NCBI GenBank assembly: GCA_050031985.1
Contig: JBNAIG010000029.1
Span: 56,626 to 120,625 of the forward strand
DNA: 64,000 nt
Direction of reading: 5' to 3'
Source of the DNA: SZUA-368 sp028533045
Lineage (GTDB): Bacteria; Spirochaetota; Spirochaetia; DSM-2461
The position numbers and the translations under genes are program-made. The first letter of the stretch is position 1, and every line of letters starts with the position of its first letter. The notes beneath the pieces were generated by a model that did no database searches, was not told where the DNA came from, and saw only the letters and a list, made by a program, of their open reading frames with translations. Positions 25,184-34,243 of this stretch are shown one piece after another.

Positions 25184-27219
25184 TCGTTAACTTTATATAC
25201 TGTAAATAGCTCTCTGGCTTTGGATGAGTAGAAGTAGTAGGGATTGCTTTCGTTCAGAGCCAGCCACTCTCCCCCTTCAAAGAAATACACCGTCACAAGG
25301 GGCTTAAGATCCTTTTCCCGGGAAATAATCAGGGAATGGTTCTTTTCTATACGATAGATATATCCTTGATGCAGGGCCGGTCCTCCCAGGGCGTAGCTGT
25401 CCGATTCGTTTTTCTCCTTTCCTGAACGGCACCAGTTTCCTTCGGGGGTACTTACATAAACCCTGCCTTCATGACCCAGGTTTAATTCACAGCGACTAAC
25501 AGCTGTCTGGGGGAATTCCATAATTAATTCACCCTCCTCAAAGAGATTGTCCAGTCTGTGGTATTTTACCTGTCCAAAGGATTCTTCATCCCGTTCCAGA
25601 AATCCGAAGGAGTAGAAGCCCTCTTCCTTACCATCGGGGAGGAAGGAGGTGACAATGGTTCTTTCATCGCTGAGGGGAATCGATTCTCCCGTATAGATAT
25701 TTGTTACATTAATACTGTTCCGGCCTCCAAAGTAGGTATTGCTGCCCAGGGCCAGATGGGTGGGGCTGATTAAAGCCGCCCGCTCCAGAGAAGGGTGGGA
25801 GAAGGAGTAAATCTCTTCTCGGGAAATAGCCCCTTCCTCATCTGTTAGTCGTGAAATTCGGCAGTTCTTATTCTCGTCCACCAGGAGTTCCAAATCCCTA
25901 TAGAAGCTTAAATCGGCATAGCCAAAGCTTACTTCCTTCTTGAAGCCTTGGGATTTTTCTTTCTCTTCCACTTCACCCAATTTTATCATTTCATCGTATT
26001 CGAAAAGGTAGTAGGGGTATTTTATACTCCTATCGGGCTGCCAGAATACGGGATTGTCCTGGAAATTAAGTACTTCGCTTTTTTCCAGGGGAAGGTCTAT
26101 TGTTTGCCGTGAGAGGTTAAGGAGATGATTGGTAGAGAGACCCTCTTTCTCAAAAAAGGGGGATTCCCAGATCATAAGGCTGTCTCCGCTTCCTACGAGC
26201 ATTTTGTTATCTATGAAATCGACACTTTCAATGGACAAAGGACTCGAAGGGAGAAGTGGATAAACCTGACGGCTTTTTTGGGCGCTGCTGTAAATATCCC
26301 CGCTCATGTCTCCCAGAAGATAACGGCTTTCGGCCAAAAGAGCCGTTGTCAGATTGTCTCTGTCGGTGATTTTCTTTTCCGAATCACGGGAGAACTTGTC
26401 TCTTTTAATACGATAGCTTCTGGCGGTGAATTCGTTTTTTTCCCGGGAAAGAGTGGTAATCAGGTCGTCCTCTTTTTGGACATGCCAGGAGAGGAGTTCT
26501 TCGAATTCCAGTGAATCAAGGGTTAAACCTGTTTGTCTGTCTATTAAAAGAAGGGTGTTTTCCTTTTGCGCTGTAATGAGGCGGACATCACCGTTCAGAA
26601 CAGTCAAATCGGTCAGGTCCTCTTCCGTAGCGGCCTGGCCCAGTATTTTGGAGGTAAACCGATCGTAGTAGATAAGGGATCCGGAAGGGCTGTAGCCCAT
26701 AAAGGTTTTTTCCGAACCGCCCAGATAACCAAAAGAGAGAAGTTCGCTGACCTCTTCCGGGCCCTCTAGCTCACTGTCCGAGTCATGGGCCAGGAAATGA
26801 ATCTCTTCCGATCCCAGGAGGAGTATTTCTCCCGATTTTGAGTAGTCCAGGAAAAAGGGAATCTCACTTTTGTCTTGTTGTATAAGTATTTCCCCGGTCT
26901 GCCAATTAAGAACATACAGGACATAGGCATCACTCTTTTCCGTTATGAGGGCCAATTCGGGATAGGTCGGATTTAAACGGGCCAGAAGGGGAGTCCCCGG
27001 GAGGGTCAGTCGGTTAAGAACCCGGTTGTTCTCAAGATCCACGGCAAGGCAGATGCCGTCTTTTCCCAGGGTTAGAAGGATATTTCGCTCTTTGTCCCAG
27101 TTTATTTCACTAACTTCATCCAGATGCCCGTAATTGGGCACAATACGGTAGCTTTCGGCTCCCAGTTGTCCCAGGGCGATGATGAGAAAAACGAGAAGTC
27201 CGATTCCTTTCCTGGTCAT
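25180..27219 (-). CDS. Exported WD40/propeller-like protein of unknown function
   Basis: 679 residues from the ATG at 27219, chosen because AAGGAG lies six bases upstream and a signal peptide (GIGLLVFLIIALGQLGAES) follows; the open frame extends upstream into rseP. The mature part shows repeated beta-blade patterns: NWDKERNILLTLGKDGICLAVDLENNRVLNRL, TYPELALITEKSDAYVLYVLNWQTGEIL, TVLNGDVRLITAQKENTLLLIDRQTGLTLDSL. This suggests a WD40/quinoprotein-like propeller in the periplasm. Family not recognised. It is the last gene of the rpsB...rseP string, placed one base from the rseP stop, hinting at envelope function. Confidence 0.8.
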   Translation of the reverse strand: MTRKGIGLLVFLIIALGQLGAESYRIVPNYGHLDEVSEINWDKERNILLTLGKDGICLAVDLENNRVLNRLTLPGTPLLARLNPTYPELALITEKSDAYVLYVLNWQTGEILIQQDKSEIPFFLDYSKSGEILLLGSEEIHFLAHDSDSELEGPEEVSELLSFGYLGGSEKTFMGYSPSGSLIYYDRFTSKILGQAATEEDLTDLTVLNGDVRLITAQKENTLLLIDRQTGLTLDSLEFEELLSWHVQKEDDLITTLSREKNEFTARSYRIKRDKFSRDSEKKITDRDNLTTALLAESRYLLGDMSGDIYSSAQKSRQVYPLLPSSPLSIESVDFIDNKMLVGSGDSLMIWESPFFEKEGLSTNHLLNLSRQTIDLPLEKSEVLNFQDNPVFWQPDRSIKYPYYLFEYDEMIKLGEVEEKEKSQGFKKEVSFGYADLSFYRDLELLVDENKNCRISRLTDEEGAISREEIYSFSHPSLERAALISPTHLALGSNTYFGGRNSINVTNIYTGESIPLSDERTIVTSFLPDGKEEGFYSFGFLERDEESFGQVKYHRLDNLFEEGELIMEFPQTAVSRCELNLGHEGRVYVSTPEGNWCRSGKEKNESDSYALGGPALHQGYIYRIEKNHSLIISREKDLKPLVTVYFFEGGEWLALNESNPYYFYSSKARELFTVYKVND

Positions 27220-27221
27220 GA

Positions 27222-28580
27222 TTAACTCCTTAGGAAAAATAGAATATCGTTGGCGGAAGCAAAGAGGGCCAAAGTTATAACCAGGACCGTTCCGACCATT
27301 TGGTAGTAGTAGATAAAATGGGGGGTAAGGGCCTTTTTTCTTATTCCGTCTATAAAATAGAGGATAACCTGTCCCCCGTCCAGCACGGGAATGGGAAGGA
27401 GGTTGGCAAAGGCCAGGGCAGCGCATATAAGAGAGAGGAACTGAATTATCCGATTCAGACCGATTCTGAATCCCAGGCCAAAACCGGAAAGGGCCACTTC
27501 TCCGGTCATCCAGGAGATGCGGAGGGGGCCGGATAGGGCCGAGTTAAGCTGAATCCCCTTAAATAGGAGCCCCAGGCTTTTGACTGTTCGGCCCATCATA
27601 TCGCTCATGTCGGCAGTACCCTGCTTCAAGGCTCCTAAAAGCCCATAGGAGGGGGTCAGTTCCGTTTTAAAAGGAAAAGAGGGGTAGCTGTCTCCTTCTA
27701 TAATAAGGATATGAGGGTCGTACTCCCTTGTTTCTCCGTCTTTAATAGTGGTGATTGTTTCAAGTTGACCGTCCGATTCATCCAGGAGCTGGTAAAAGTC
27801 CATGGTACACTCAACGGTTCCTCCGTTAAGAGTTATAATCCGTTCGCCCGGGGAGAGAAAGGAGAAGATGGAACGTTCCCCCACCTCTTTTACTTCCGCT
27901 TCTATAAAAGGATAGACTCCTATGTAACCGGTGCCGTTTTCTTTATTCAGTTCGGGGGTTATTGTGGTGGTAAATTCTTCTCCGTTCCGTTCAACAGTAA
28001 AACTAAGAGGATTCCCTCCTTCCAGAATGACTTTCTCCTGGATTTGAGAAAAACGGCTGACCTCTTCCCCGTCTATGGAGGTGATTCGGTCACCTGTTTG
28101 CAGTCCTGCTTTGTCGGCGGGCCAGTCGGAGCGATTTTCATCGTAGCGGGAAACGGGAACAATGATCGGATCCACATAGTTAACGGGGTAGCGAATCAAG
28201 GCTACAAGCGAAAGGAGCAAGGCCCCGAATATCAGATTTGCCGCCGGACCTGCCAGGGCAATGATAACGCGCTGCCACCAGGGGGCGGAGAAGAGTGAGC
28301 CCTCCTCATAGGGTATGTGATCGCTTTTTTCTTCCCAGGCTTGAATGAAGTTTTGTTCTCCCTTAAGACGGCAATAGCCGCCCAGGGGGAGGAGGGAAAG
28401 GGCCCACTCCGTTTTTTTACCCTTGAGGACAATGAGTTTCTTGCCAATTCCAATGGAAAAGGTAAGGACTTCTACCTTAAAAAGACGGGCTGCCAAGAGA
28501 TGGCCCAATTCATGAACGGTAATGACAACGGTAAGGCCCAAGAGGCCCAGGAAAATCTGAACGAGAGGCCCTAAATTCAA
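27222..28580 (-). CDS. rseP: Site-2 intramembrane metalloprotease RseP
   Basis: 452 residues. Zinc site HELGHLLAARLF near the N-terminus (about 23-34) and the second ligand motif ANLLPIPVLDGGQVILYF near 395-412. Four membrane segments; a PDZ domain in the middle (WPADKAGLQTGDRITSIDGEEV) and a second partly degenerate PDZ-like region after it. RseP-type enzymes cleave transmembrane anti-sigma factors and signal-peptide remnants. Its start overlaps the dxr stop by four bases (ATGA type). Confidence 0.94.
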   Translation of the reverse strand: MNLGPLVQIFLGLLGLTVVITVHELGHLLAARLFKVEVLTFSIGIGKKLIVLKGKKTEWALSLLPLGGYCRLKGEQNFIQAWEEKSDHIPYEEGSLFSAPWWQRVIIALAGPAANLIFGALLLSLVALIRYPVNYVDPIIVPVSRYDENRSDWPADKAGLQTGDRITSIDGEEVSRFSQIQEKVILEGGNPLSFTVERNGEEFTTTITPELNKENGTGYIGVYPFIEAEVKEVGERSIFSFLSPGERIITLNGGTVECTMDFYQLLDESDGQLETITTIKDGETREYDPHILIIEGDSYPSFPFKTELTPSYGLLGALKQGTADMSDMMGRTVKSLGLLFKGIQLNSALSGPLRISWMTGEVALSGFGLGFRIGLNRIIQFLSLICAALAFANLLPIPVLDGGQVILYFIDGIRKKALTPHFIYYYQMVGTVLVITLALFASANDILFFLRS

Positions 28581-29710
28581 AGTTTTTCTCCTATAAAGGC
28601 CAGCGACCGTTCCCGGGAGAGGCGGTCTACTTCCTCTATTCCTTCCAGGGTATTCTGTGGATCGGGCCAGGATAAATTCAGCATAGCATCGGTAACTTCC
28701 CCAATCTGGGTAAAGCCGATCTCCTCTTTAAGGAAGGCGGCCACGGCAATTTCGTTGCTTCCGTTGTAGACAATGGGGGCGGGGCCGCCCAATTCGGCCG
28801 ACTTATAGGCCAGGTCCAGCATGGGGAAACGTTTGCGGTCGGGTTTTTCAAAGGTAAGGGCAGGTCCGCAAAGGTCCGTATAGGCCGCTTCTACGGGGCG
28901 TAACTCCGGGTAGAAAAGGGCGTTTTGAATGGGGAGCTTCATATCGGGGGAGCTGAACTGACCGTAGAGGGCATTATCTTTGGTACGAATGAGGGAGTGT
29001 ACCAGGCTCTGCCGATGAACGAGAACAGAGATCCTGTCCAGGGGGAGATGAAAGAGTTTCCACGCTTCGATGACTTCCAGTCCCTTATTGGCCAGGGTGG
29101 CCGAATCTATGCTGATTTTGGCGCCCATATCCCAGTTGGGGTGCTTGAGGGCCCGGGCGGGAGTCACCCCTTTCTGTTCTTCAAAGGGCATATCCACGAA
29201 GGGCCCGCCGGAAGCGGTAAGTATCAATTCGGAAACCGTGTCTGGATCCCGTCCCATAAGCAAATGAAAAAGAGCGGAGTGTTCCGAATCGACCGGAAGG
29301 ATGGTGCAGCCCATTTTCTCGGCCAGGGCAAAGATTAAATCCCCTGCGGTTACAATGGTTTCCTTGTTGGCCAGGGCCAAGTCCTTGCCACTTTCCAGGG
29401 ATTTGATGGAAGGAAGCAGTCCAGCGGCTCCGGATATTCCGTTGACCACAATATCGGCTCCCGTCTCTTCTATCATGCGCAAAAGACCGTCTGTACCGGC
29501 ATAATCGATTCCCTCCGGAGGTGTTTCTACACCGGTGAGAGCCAGTTTGGCTCCGCCATAGACCGATTTATACTTAAGGAGGATTTCACTGCTCCGGGCC
29601 GAATGGGCAGAGAGGGCTTCAACGGAGAACTCTCCGGGAAATTGGGCTATTATATCCATGGTACTGGCCCCAATGGAACCGGTACAGCCTAGAACAATGA
29701 CTTTTTTCAA
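28577..29710 (-). CDS. dxr: 1-deoxy-D-xylulose-5-phosphate reductoisomerase
   Basis: 377 residues. NADPH-binding GCTGSIGASTMDII at the start, catalytic/metal region LPVDSEHSALFHLLMG (about 140-155) and MGAKISIDSATLANKGLEVIEA (about 198-219). Second step of the MEP isoprenoid pathway, forming MEP from DXP; this supplies the substrate chain for UppS two genes upstream. Overlaps cdsA by four bases. Confidence 0.95.
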   Translation of the reverse strand: MKKVIVLGCTGSIGASTMDIIAQFPGEFSVEALSAHSARSSEILLKYKSVYGGAKLALTGVETPPEGIDYAGTDGLLRMIEETGADIVVNGISGAAGLLPSIKSLESGKDLALANKETIVTAGDLIFALAEKMGCTILPVDSEHSALFHLLMGRDPDTVSELILTASGGPFVDMPFEEQKGVTPARALKHPNWDMGAKISIDSATLANKGLEVIEAWKLFHLPLDRISVLVHRQSLVHSLIRTKDNALYGQFSSPDMKLPIQNALFYPELRPVEAAYTDLCGPALTFEKPDRKRFPMLDLAYKSAELGGPAPIVYNGSNEIAVAAFLKEEIGFTQIGEVTDAMLNLSWPDPQNTLEGIEEVDRLSRERSLAFIGEKL

Positions 29711-30576
29711 AGAGACATCCTCAAGTAGAGTGTAATGAAATAGTAGAAAACAGGCGCAGTGAGAAGGAGGGAGTCTACCGAATCGAGAAGACCGCCCCTG
29801 CCCATAATCATATCACCCGAGTCCTTTACATTGGTGTAGCGCTTTAATGCCGATTCGGCCAGGTCACCGAGAATCGTGGTAAAACCACAAACCAGCCCCA
29901 TGATAATAGCCAGGACGGGAGAACCGGGCTCCAGACCGTCTATAAAGCGGGGAAGGTACACGATAAACAGAAGGGAAACCGCCACAGAGGCTAGGAAGCC
30001 CCCGAAGAATCCTTCCCGGCTCTTGGAGGGACTCACGGCGAAGACGTTCCTGTTTCTGCCAAAAAGGACCCCGAAAAACCAGGCTATCGAGTCATTCAGG
30101 TAGACAAGAAGCACCAGGAAAAAGAGAAAATAGGAGGCCTGGTCAAAGCCGGATAACCTTGTAATGTAGGAGAAAAAATAGGCGGGATATACCAAAAGGA
30201 AAATCGTAATGGGCACTGTTGAAACTGATTTGACTACCTTATTCTTGTCCTTTCGGAAAACCGGATATATCAGATTGGCCGAGACAAGGACCACAAAAAG
30301 AAGGGTCAGAGTCGGCTCCTGCGTATAGTCTGATATAATCAAATATTGGCAGAGGGGAATCAACCCGCTCAACAAGGGGTAGTAGGGACTTTTTATGCTG
30401 AATCCGGCCTGGATAAACATAATGGTCAATTCTCTGGTTGAGAGAATGGTTACCAGTATTATTACCAGATTCGCCGCCAAATGATGATAGTGGGGGAGAA
30501 GAAAAATCAGAGCCCCCAGTATGGGAAAGGCGATTACAAATAAAATTAGTCTTTTAGCCGTATTATTCATGGGCAT
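29707..30576 (-). CDS. cdsA: Phosphatidate cytidylyltransferase
   Basis: 289 residues from ATG 30576, which sits five bases after GGAGG; ATG 30570 is an alternative. About eight membrane segments. The CDP-alcohol signature lies at the C-terminus: SPSKSREGFFGGFLAS, then GDLAESALKRYTNVKDSGDMIMGRGGLLDSVDSLLLTAP, matching the S-x8-K-R-x4-K-D-x6-G-G-x2-D-R/S type motif. The usual DR of this motif reads DS here. Makes CDP-diacylglycerol for phospholipid synthesis. Overlaps the end of uppS. Confidence 0.93.
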   Translation of the reverse strand: MPMNNTAKRLILFVIAFPILGALIFLLPHYHHLAANLVIILVTILSTRELTIMFIQAGFSIKSPYYPLLSGLIPLCQYLIISDYTQEPTLTLLFVVLVSANLIYPVFRKDKNKVVKSVSTVPITIFLLVYPAYFFSYITRLSGFDQASYFLFFLVLLVYLNDSIAWFFGVLFGRNRNVFAVSPSKSREGFFGGFLASVAVSLLFIVYLPRFIDGLEPGSPVLAIIMGLVCGFTTILGDLAESALKRYTNVKDSGDMIMGRGGLLDSVDSLLLTAPVFYYFITLYLRMSL

Positions 30577-31270
30577 TGTATCCTCCCCAGCGGCGGTCTC
30601 TTTTGCCAAAACTGTCCAATGCGGAAGCAAAATCTTCCGGGGTGAAGTCGGGCCAGAGTTTTTGGGTAAAGAAAAACTCCGCATAGGCTCCTTCCCACAA
30701 GAGGAAATTGCTCGACCGTAAATCTCCGCCGGTCCTGATTATAAGGTCTACCGGAGGAAGGGGGCCGTTATCTATAGAACGGCTAATCAGTTCTTCTGTT
30801 ACTTCTTCCGGAGCTGTTCCGGCCTGAACGATATTCTTTACGGCCCGGACCACTTCGTCCCGCCCGCCGTAATTAATACAAAGGTTAACCGTAAGATTTT
30901 CAAAGTCCTTGGTCTGGTCCACAACCTGGTCTATATCGCCGAGAACTTCTTTGGGAAGATCCTCCCGGCGGCCCGAGTGAATAACCCGGATCTTATTGTC
31001 TATGTAAAACTGGTATTCCTGTTTCAAATATTGCCGAATAAGGACCATTAAAAAAGAAACCTCTTCTTCTGTTCTCTTCCAGTTTTCCGTGGAAAATACA
31101 TAGAGGGAGAGGTACTTTATTCCCATATCGGAAGCTTTCTTGACAATGGCTTTGGCCGAAGTCACCCCTTCCCGGTGTCCTTTCGAACGTTTTAATCCCC
31201 GGGATTGGGCCCAGCGGCCGTTGCCGTCCATAATGATTCCCACATGGGAGGGAAAGGATTGGGATCCCAT
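30563..31270 (-). CDS. uppS: Isoprenyl transferase (undecaprenyl diphosphate synthase)
   Basis: 235 residues. cis-prenyltransferase motifs: VGIIMDGNGRWAQSRGL with the catalytic Asp (about residue 15), GHREGV, SLYVFSTENWKR, and RTGGDLRSSNFLLWEGAYAEF near 190-210. Makes the C55 lipid carrier for peptidoglycan and O-antigen-type polymers. Its stop overlaps cdsA; its ATG coincides with the end of frr. Confidence 0.95.
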   Translation of the reverse strand: MGSQSFPSHVGIIMDGNGRWAQSRGLKRSKGHREGVTSAKAIVKKASDMGIKYLSLYVFSTENWKRTEEEVSFLMVLIRQYLKQEYQFYIDNKIRVIHSGRREDLPKEVLGDIDQVVDQTKDFENLTVNLCINYGGRDEVVRAVKNIVQAGTAPEEVTEELISRSIDNGPLPPVDLIIRTGGDLRSSNFLLWEGAYAEFFFTQKLWPDFTPEDFASALDSFGKRDRRWGGYNAHE

Positions 31271-31812
31271 TATATCTCCATTATTTCCTTTTCTTTGGCA
31301 TCGGCGAGTTTGGAAATCTGATCGATATAGCTATCGGTGACTTTCTGTACATCGTCGCCGGATTTTTTCTTTTCGTCTTCGGTGAATTCACCTTTTTTGA
31401 TGGCATCGTTAATATCGCGTCTGATATTTCTGATGGCGACCTTGGCCTGTTCAGCCATGTTTTTGGCCTGTTTAACCAGGTCCTTTCTTCTTTCTTCGGT
31501 CAAAGGGGGAATGTTGATTCGAATAACCTTACCGTCGTTGGAAGGGTTGAGGCCCAGCTCGGAAGCCAGAATAGCCTTTTCGATGTCACCCAGAGCATTC
31601 TTGTCGAAGGGCTGAATAACAATCAGTCTGGCTTCGGGAATGGAAATGTTGGCAATCTGGTTGAGGGGAGTAGGGGTGCCGTAGTAGTCGGCCTGAACCT
31701 TGTCAAAAATGGAAGCAGAAGCCCGACCGGTTCTTACACCGTTAAAATCATCCTGAAGAGACTTAACGCTCTTCTGCATTCTGCTTTCCCCGTCTTTAAT
31801 AATAGTATCCAT
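31270..31812 (-). CDS. frr: Ribosome recycling factor
   Basis: 180 residues. Standard RRF sequence: SVKSLQDDFNGVRTGRASASIFDKVQADYYGTPTPLNQIANIS and IRINIPPLTEERRKDLVKQAKNMAEQAKVAIRNIRRD. Splits post-termination ribosomes with EF-G. Strong ribosome-binding site TAGGAGG. In many bacteria pyrH separates tsf and frr; here it is absent, as remembered for spirochetes. Confidence 0.96.
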   Translation of the reverse strand: MDTIIKDGESRMQKSVKSLQDDFNGVRTGRASASIFDKVQADYYGTPTPLNQIANISIPEARLIVIQPFDKNALGDIEKAILASELGLNPSNDGKVIRINIPPLTEERRKDLVKQAKNMAEQAKVAIRNIRRDINDAIKKGEFTEDEKKKSGDDVQKVTDSYIDQISKLADAKEKEIMEI

Positions 31813-31855
31813 TAAGTCCTCCTAAGGTGTGGCTATGCATAAGCAAAAGTCACAT

Positions 31856-31894
31856 AAAAAAAGAAAGGGACCGCCCCCCTTGGAGAGCAGTCCC
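31856..31894 (-). terminator. Terminator or attenuator between tsf and frr
   Basis: On the minus strand, GGGACTGC... pairs with ...GCGGTCCC (31894-31867; about 12 pairs including G-U pairs, tiny loop) and is followed by TTTCTTTTTTT. A strong intrinsic terminator inside the tsf-frr gap would lower frr-uppS-cdsA-dxr-rseP expression relative to rpsB-tsf. Confidence 0.75.
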
Positions 31895-31907
31895 ATTATG
31901 TAAAATT

Positions 31908-32744
31908 TTACTGACCTACGGCAAAATAGGTGTACCCGGTCATTTCAACCTTGCCACCTGCGGCTTTGGCCACTTCCTCGATAGCTTTCTTACAGGTAAT
32001 TTTGTCATTCTTAACAAAAGCCTGGTCTACAAAGCAGATCTGGGAAAGGTGCTTGTTCAGCTTACCCTTAACAATACCGGCAACAACGTTGGCGGGCTTG
32101 TCCATGTTTTCGGCCTGAGTGGTGAAAATCTCTTCCTGTTCCTTAATATAGGTTTCGGGGATTCCGCCTCTGTTCAGGTAGGGGGGGTTAAAAGCGGCAC
32201 CGTGAAGAGCCAGGTCAAAGGCAATCTGCTTAACTTCGTCCTTGGCTGCGGTTTCGACGCTATCGCACTTAAGCTTAACAAGTACACCAATCTGACCGCC
32301 GTTGTGGCTGTATTCAGCTACAACTTCGTCGTCGGCAATATCGGTAAGCTCAATCTTCTTAACTACCATGTTTTCCTTAAGAACGGTAATACCTTCCTTA
32401 ATCATAACATCGAGTTCGTCGTTGATTTCGGTCAGACCCTTTTCGAGACAGGTCTTGGCAATGGTGCTTCCCAGTTCCTTGAACTGATCGGTCTTGGCTA
32501 CGAAGTCAGTTTCACAGTCAAGCTCGATTGCACAGGCTTTATTGTCGGTGATGTAAGTAAATACGGCACCTTCTGTGGTAGCTCTGTCAGCTCTCTTACC
32601 GGCGTTGGCCAGACCCTTTTCTTTAAGGATCTTTTCGGCTTTTGCAAAATCACCGTCGGCTTCTACAAGGGCTTTCTTACAGTCCAGCATACCGGCATCG
32701 GTAGCGGTTCTCAGTTTTTTTACGTCAGCGGGAGTTACTGCCAT
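31908..32744 (-). CDS. tsf: Elongation factor Ts
   Basis: 278 residues. N-terminal UBA-like module VKKLRTATDAGMLDCKKALVEADGDFAKA is the EF-Ts signature, followed by AIELDCETDFVAKTDQFKEL in the core that ejects GDP from EF-Tu, and a shortened C-terminal module typical of this size class. Its ATG overlaps the rpsB stop (TAATG). Confidence 0.96.
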   Translation of the reverse strand: MAVTPADVKKLRTATDAGMLDCKKALVEADGDFAKAEKILKEKGLANAGKRADRATTEGAVFTYITDNKACAIELDCETDFVAKTDQFKELGSTIAKTCLEKGLTEINDELDVMIKEGITVLKENMVVKKIELTDIADDEVVAEYSHNGGQIGVLVKLKCDSVETAAKDEVKQIAFDLALHGAAFNPPYLNRGGIPETYIKEQEEIFTTQAENMDKPANVVAGIVKGKLNKHLSQICFVDQAFVKNDKITCKKAIEEVAKAAGGKVEMTGYTYFAVGQ

Positions 32745-33535
32745 TACTCGTTTGTCTCCTCTTCTTCGGTTTTAGCCTCAGCTGCGGGAGCAGGCTTGGA
32801 GGCGAAAGGGGTGGGTTCATCGTCCTGAAGGGTTTCGATGACTTCCAGTCCAACTTCGTTGTCCGCTTCGAGAACGGCGTCGGAAATCAGCTTGGTAAAC
32901 AGACTGATCGCACGAATAGCGTCGTCGTTACCGGGAATGGGATGATCAATACCTTCGGGGTTACAGTTGGTATCCACAACGGCGATGATAGGTATACCCA
33001 GTCTCTGAGCTTCCGCTACGGCGATAGCTTCTTTTCTTGTATCTATAATGAAAAGGGCGCCGGGCAGTTCGTTCATATCCTTGATACCGCCGAGGGTCTT
33101 TTCCATTTTTGCTTTTTCTTTGAGCAGACGGGAAATTTCTTTCTTGGTCAGCTGATCGAAAGTACCATCCACTTCCATCTTCTCAATTTTCTTGAGTCTG
33201 TGGAGGGACTTCTTGATGGTGGAGAAGTTAGTCATCATACCACCGGGCCAACGATTGTTTACATAGTACATTTCACATCGCTTGGCTTCTCTTTCGATAG
33301 CGGCCTGGGCCTGCTTTTTAGTTCCTACGAACAGGATGGACTTATCCTGACGTACGGTCTCTCTAACCACTTCATAGGCTTCTTTGATAGCCTGACTGGT
33401 TTTCTGGAGATCGATGATGTGAATCCCGTTTCTCTGAGAGAAGATGTACTTCTTCATTCGGGGATCCCATCTTTTGGTCTGGTGACCGAAATGAACACCT
33501 GATTCGAGCAGGTTTTTCATTGTTACTACTGCCAT
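32744..33535 (-). CDS. rpsB: 30S ribosomal protein S2
   Basis: 263 residues. S2 signatures: LLESGVHFGHQTKRWDPRMKKYIF, RCEMYYVNNRWPGGMMTNF and IPIIAVVDTNCNPEGIDHPIPGNDDA. An acidic, Ala/Glu/Pro-rich C-terminal tail follows residue ~235. The leader between maf and rpsB carries two perfect hairpins on the minus strand: GGGATTTC/GAAATCCC (about 33623-33605) and CCGCAG/CTGCGG (33571-33554), the latter just before AAGGAGG. They could be an S2 autoregulatory leader; this is inference. Confidence 0.96.
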   Translation of the reverse strand: MAVVTMKNLLESGVHFGHQTKRWDPRMKKYIFSQRNGIHIIDLQKTSQAIKEAYEVVRETVRQDKSILFVGTKKQAQAAIEREAKRCEMYYVNNRWPGGMMTNFSTIKKSLHRLKKIEKMEVDGTFDQLTKKEISRLLKEKAKMEKTLGGIKDMNELPGALFIIDTRKEAIAVAEAQRLGIPIIAVVDTNCNPEGIDHPIPGNDDAIRAISLFTKLISDAVLEADNEVGLEVIETLQDDEPTPFASKPAPAAEAKTEEEETNE

Positions 33536-33646
33536 ATTGGCCTCCTTGTTCCGCAGATCTTTCTGCGGTCCTTCGCTTAATTCTCGGGCTGGTTACCGGA
33601 AGATGGGGATTTCGAGGAAATCCCTTTTGGGGGAGACGTAAAATGT

Positions 33647-34243
33647 TTACTTTTCCGCCCAGTAATTTTCGTCCCTTAAGATGGCATAAATCGATGATAT
33701 TGGCAACCCCATAACGTTACTCCAGGAGCCTTTTATCCAATTAATCATAATTTCTCCCCCTTCCTGGATTTTGTAGGCCCCCGCCGCATCGTGCCACTCC
33801 TTCAAATCGAGGTAAAAATCGATGTCCCGGTCACTTAGAGTGTGGAAGCAGACGGTGGTGGTTTCCACACTCTCATGGCGCTTTCCGTCCAGGATAAGAA
33901 CGAAACCGGTGGAAACCAGGTGTTCCTTGCCGGAAAGGTGGCACAGCATCTCCTTTGCCTCGTTCCGGTCGGAAGGTTTACCCAGGTGCCGGCCTTCGGC
34001 ATGGACAATGGTGTCCGCCGTGAGGGCGGCGCTTTCCGGGGGGAGGGAAGACTGACTCAGGAAGGCGTCCATCTTCTGGGCGGCCAGGGAGAGAGTCAGT
34101 TTGTCCGGGGAAAGGTTGGGGTCATGAAATTCTTCCAGGTCTACCGGGGCCACAATCGGCTTAATCCCCAGTCGGCCCAAAAGCTCTCTCCGCCTGGGGG
34201 AGGCGGAGAGGAGATAGAAAGGTTTAGAAGAGTTCTGCGTCAC
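33647..34243 (-). CDS. maf: Maf family nucleotide pyrophosphatase
   Basis: About 198 residues from GTG 34243; a TTG at 34279 would add 12 residues. The start is uncertain because it lies inside the end of ndk. Motifs: LLSASPRRRELLGRLG at the phosphate-binding loop, ALTADTIVH (catalytic Asp) and DAAGAYKIQEGGEIMINWIKGSWSNVMGLP at the C-terminus. Maf enzymes hydrolyse non-canonical NTPs (dTTP/UTP or m7GTP class). Probably co-transcribed with ndk, another nucleotide-pool gene. Confidence 0.9.
   Translation of the reverse strand: MTQNSSKPFYLLSASPRRRELLGRLGIKPIVAPVDLEEFHDPNLSPDKLTLSLAAQKMDAFLSQSSLPPESAALTADTIVHAEGRHLGKPSDRNEAKEMLCHLSGKEHLVSTGFVLILDGKRHESVETTTVCFHTLSDRDIDFYLDLKEWHDAAGAYKIQEGGEIMINWIKGSWSNVMGLPISSIYAILRDENYWAEK

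Noticed and set aside
31813..31907. Missing pyrH read as gene loss
   Set aside because: Spirochetes, from memory of Treponema and Borrelia, normally lack pyrH in this cluster and carry it elsewhere.
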